Below, piece after piece: positions 62,409 to 64,000 of a stretch of DNA of 64,000 nucleotides (positions are counted from its first letter, which is position 1; each line of letters starts with the position of its first letter). The translations under genes and the position numbers were made by a program. This DNA comes from Pholis gunnellus (taxonomy: Eukaryota > Chordata > Actinopteri > Perciformes > Pholidae), in NCBI GenBank assembly GCA_910591455.2, contig OU342804.1:13300133-13364132 (forward strand), written 5' to 3'. Below the pieces are notes generated by a model. That model was given only the letters and a program-made list of their open reading frames with translations. It searched no databases and had not been told where the DNA came from.

Positions 62409-63295
62409 CTGCAAGAAGCAGCACACAGACAGCAAACAACCCTGAGTCAGAACGACCTCGAGTTACTCAAGCTGTGAAAAACTTTCCTCTAGTGGTCTTG
62501 AGCTCCTTGTACAGAGACATTATTACCCAGAGTTCTAACCTTCATATGAAGGTTGTTCCAAAATGCTACTGAATATTTTCTGCACACAAGCTGAGACAGA
62601 AAGTGACTCTGTTATCTTTTAATTTTTTTAAAACTGCAAAGTTCTAATAAAATATGAAATCAACTTAAGTATGTATTTATTGGCTTTGATTGAGCACGGA
62701 CAGAGTAAGCCAAATGGATATGATGCGAGCAACTGTTGCTGCTTTTCTTGCCACCTTAATTTAAAATAATTAATTCCACATCAATCCTTAAAACTGGAAA
62801 ACCATTGCTTAGGAGCTTGTTAATAGTGTTAACAGGTAAACAGGCAACCTGCAGATGTCATGTCCACATAATCTGCACCATAATTGTGTTTCAGCGAAAA
62901 TTCACAGGGGGAAGTAAGGTAAGGACTAGTTAAGTTTAAATGTCTCTTCAGCCCCACCACATGAACAGAACATAGTATAAAATACCAACACAGTACAAAG
63001 TAACACACACAGATCCACTGACAGCTCCATTTTACTCAGCCACAACATAATGTATGGTATGGTATACGGCACGGCACACAAGCCCAAGGCACAGCACCCA
63101 AAATGGACACAAAACACAGAGCAGCACAATATGATAGCATGGAAAGCTCCCACATGTGAAAATGAACTGCTCTAAGATGATAATCAGGCCATTTAAAAAA
63201 CAGAGAGCGTACTCAGTCAACATGGTGGAATCAAAAGGTAGAGGGGTGGGGGGGGGCCGGAGGGGACTGAGTGGCGAGGAATGAGCCGTTCCTAC
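62409..63295 (-). other. parp6: parp6 intron (887 bp)
   Basis: Intron between the LHGAAYG and MGKGQHRMP exons. It is AT-rich, with short direct repeats of tatggtatggtatacggcacggcac type near 63053-63076 and a G run at 63248-63257 close to the donor. No gene. Confidence 0.85.
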
Positions 63296-63365
63296 CTGAG
63301 TATCCAAAAGATATGCTGGAGATGGGGCTCAGATAGATGCCCTTTCCATACGCTGCCCCATGCAG
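63296..63365 (-). CDS. parp6: PARP6 catalytic-domain exon (core ADP-ribosyltransferase loop)
   Basis: This 70-bp exon encodes LHGAAYGKGIYLSPISSI followed by SFGYSG, the signature segment of the PARP6/PARP8 ADP-ribosyltransferase fold. The tyrosine in GKGIYLS is the second residue of the H-Y-x NAD-binding triad; the triad histidine belongs to an exon beyond the right edge. The acceptor is a C/T-rich tract ending cccaag before CTGCATGG, and the donor is TCAG/gtagga. The exon ends one base into a glycine codon that the next exon completes with GA. PARP6 is a mono-ADP-ribosyltransferase reported to affect the cell cycle and neuronal dendrite growth. The segment alone fits PARP6 or PARP8; the C-terminal exons decide for PARP6. 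Confidence 0.95.
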
Positions 63366-64000
63366 CTTGGGTTTGAAAAGAGCAGGAAGGAAGGAAGGGT
63401 CACTGAGCAGTTGCACAGGACAACCTCTTACATGCACGCACACACACACACACACGAATGTACTCACACATACAGTGTAATACATACCGGTCTTACTCTA
63501 GTTGTATCTCAGGATGTATAAGTCAGTGATTTTTATGTTTCTGTTAGAGTCTACCTGGCAAACAACACCAACCAGGCATACTAAATACACACGCACACCC
63601 ACATACACACGACAATCCAAAGATAGTGGATTGCAAAGAGCCAAAGAGAGAAAAGATAGTTTTATTATTCTAGTGATCTGAAACAACTCTTATAACCCAC
63701 ACAGTCACACCTTTAAACTGCCAACATGTTTTCTCCTTGCAACATAACGTAGTCCAGAGAAGATCATGTGATGCTCTTGAGTTTTGTGAATGAAATTTGT
63801 GAATGTAATGCTCAGGTATTCAAGCAATGCTGAAATGAGACCGCGTATACTGGCTTGGTGTGAGTATGAGGACGACTGATAATGATGGTTAAGCCTCCAC
63901 ACAAGAATGTCCAGAATGAGGATAACGAAAAGGACCACAGGTGTAACATGGACAAGTTTTCATAGGACACAGTGATCCAGAGGAGAAACGAGAGGAAGAA
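63366..64000 (-). other. parp6: parp6 intron, partial (upstream exon beyond the window)
   Basis: The exon expected next, ending in NASYTKLQ, was not found, so at least 635 bp of this intron are in view. It contains a short (CA)n at 63438-63455 and nothing else I recognise. Confidence 0.75.

Overview
The window looks like nuclear DNA of a teleost fish, probably a spiny-rayed (percomorph) species. It is AT-leaning and almost entirely non-coding, with dense dinucleotide microsatellites and scattered remnants of repeat families that I recognise from teleost genomes: fold-back MITEs, hAT-like MITEs, a Tc1/mariner fragment and non-LTR tails with a repeated ATTCTG motif. The only coding sequence I can support is short, phase-consistent exons of two conserved vertebrate genes, both on the minus strand. 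There is no bacterial-style gene organisation, CRISPR array, rRNA or convincing tRNA.

Right end (58.5-64.0 kb): the last five coding exons of parp6, a PARP-family mono-ADP-ribosyltransferase. They encode the C-terminal 133 residues of the catalytic domain, with a stop codon at 60229-60231. A 3' UTR probably extends down to an AATAAA at 58501-58506 (minus strand). Upstream exons lie beyond the right edge.

Middle (26.3-58.5 kb): about 32 kb between the genes with no exon I can support. It holds a 629-bp fold-back MITE (31638-32266) and a related fragment near 47.8-48.0 kb, a Tc1 transposase fragment (48610-48942), a degenerate teleost repeat at 42.2-43.0 kb, a non-LTR tail at 56.3 kb, many microsatellites, and several unique, AT-rich, motif-dense blocks that look like conserved non-coding elements.

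Left part (1-26.3 kb): the first coding exon of a CELF-family RNA-binding protein (25712-25961), read as celf6. Its promoter side (25962-26310) has a GA-rich leader, a perfect CRE palindrome and a CCAAT box. Everything from 25711 to 1 is then the first part of a very long intron 1, holding more repeats and candidate conserved blocks.

The two genes are not an operon; each is an ordinary spliced gene. PARP6 and CELF6 are neighbours in mammals too, which supports calling the CELF exon celf6, although the order along the transcribed strand appears swapped relative to mammals. Nothing here amounts to a clearly new biological system. The most interesting leads are the rearranged parp6-celf6 linkage, a transposable repeat that carries the same CRE palindrome as the celf6 promoter, perfect hairpins in two introns, and several candidate regulatory blocks.
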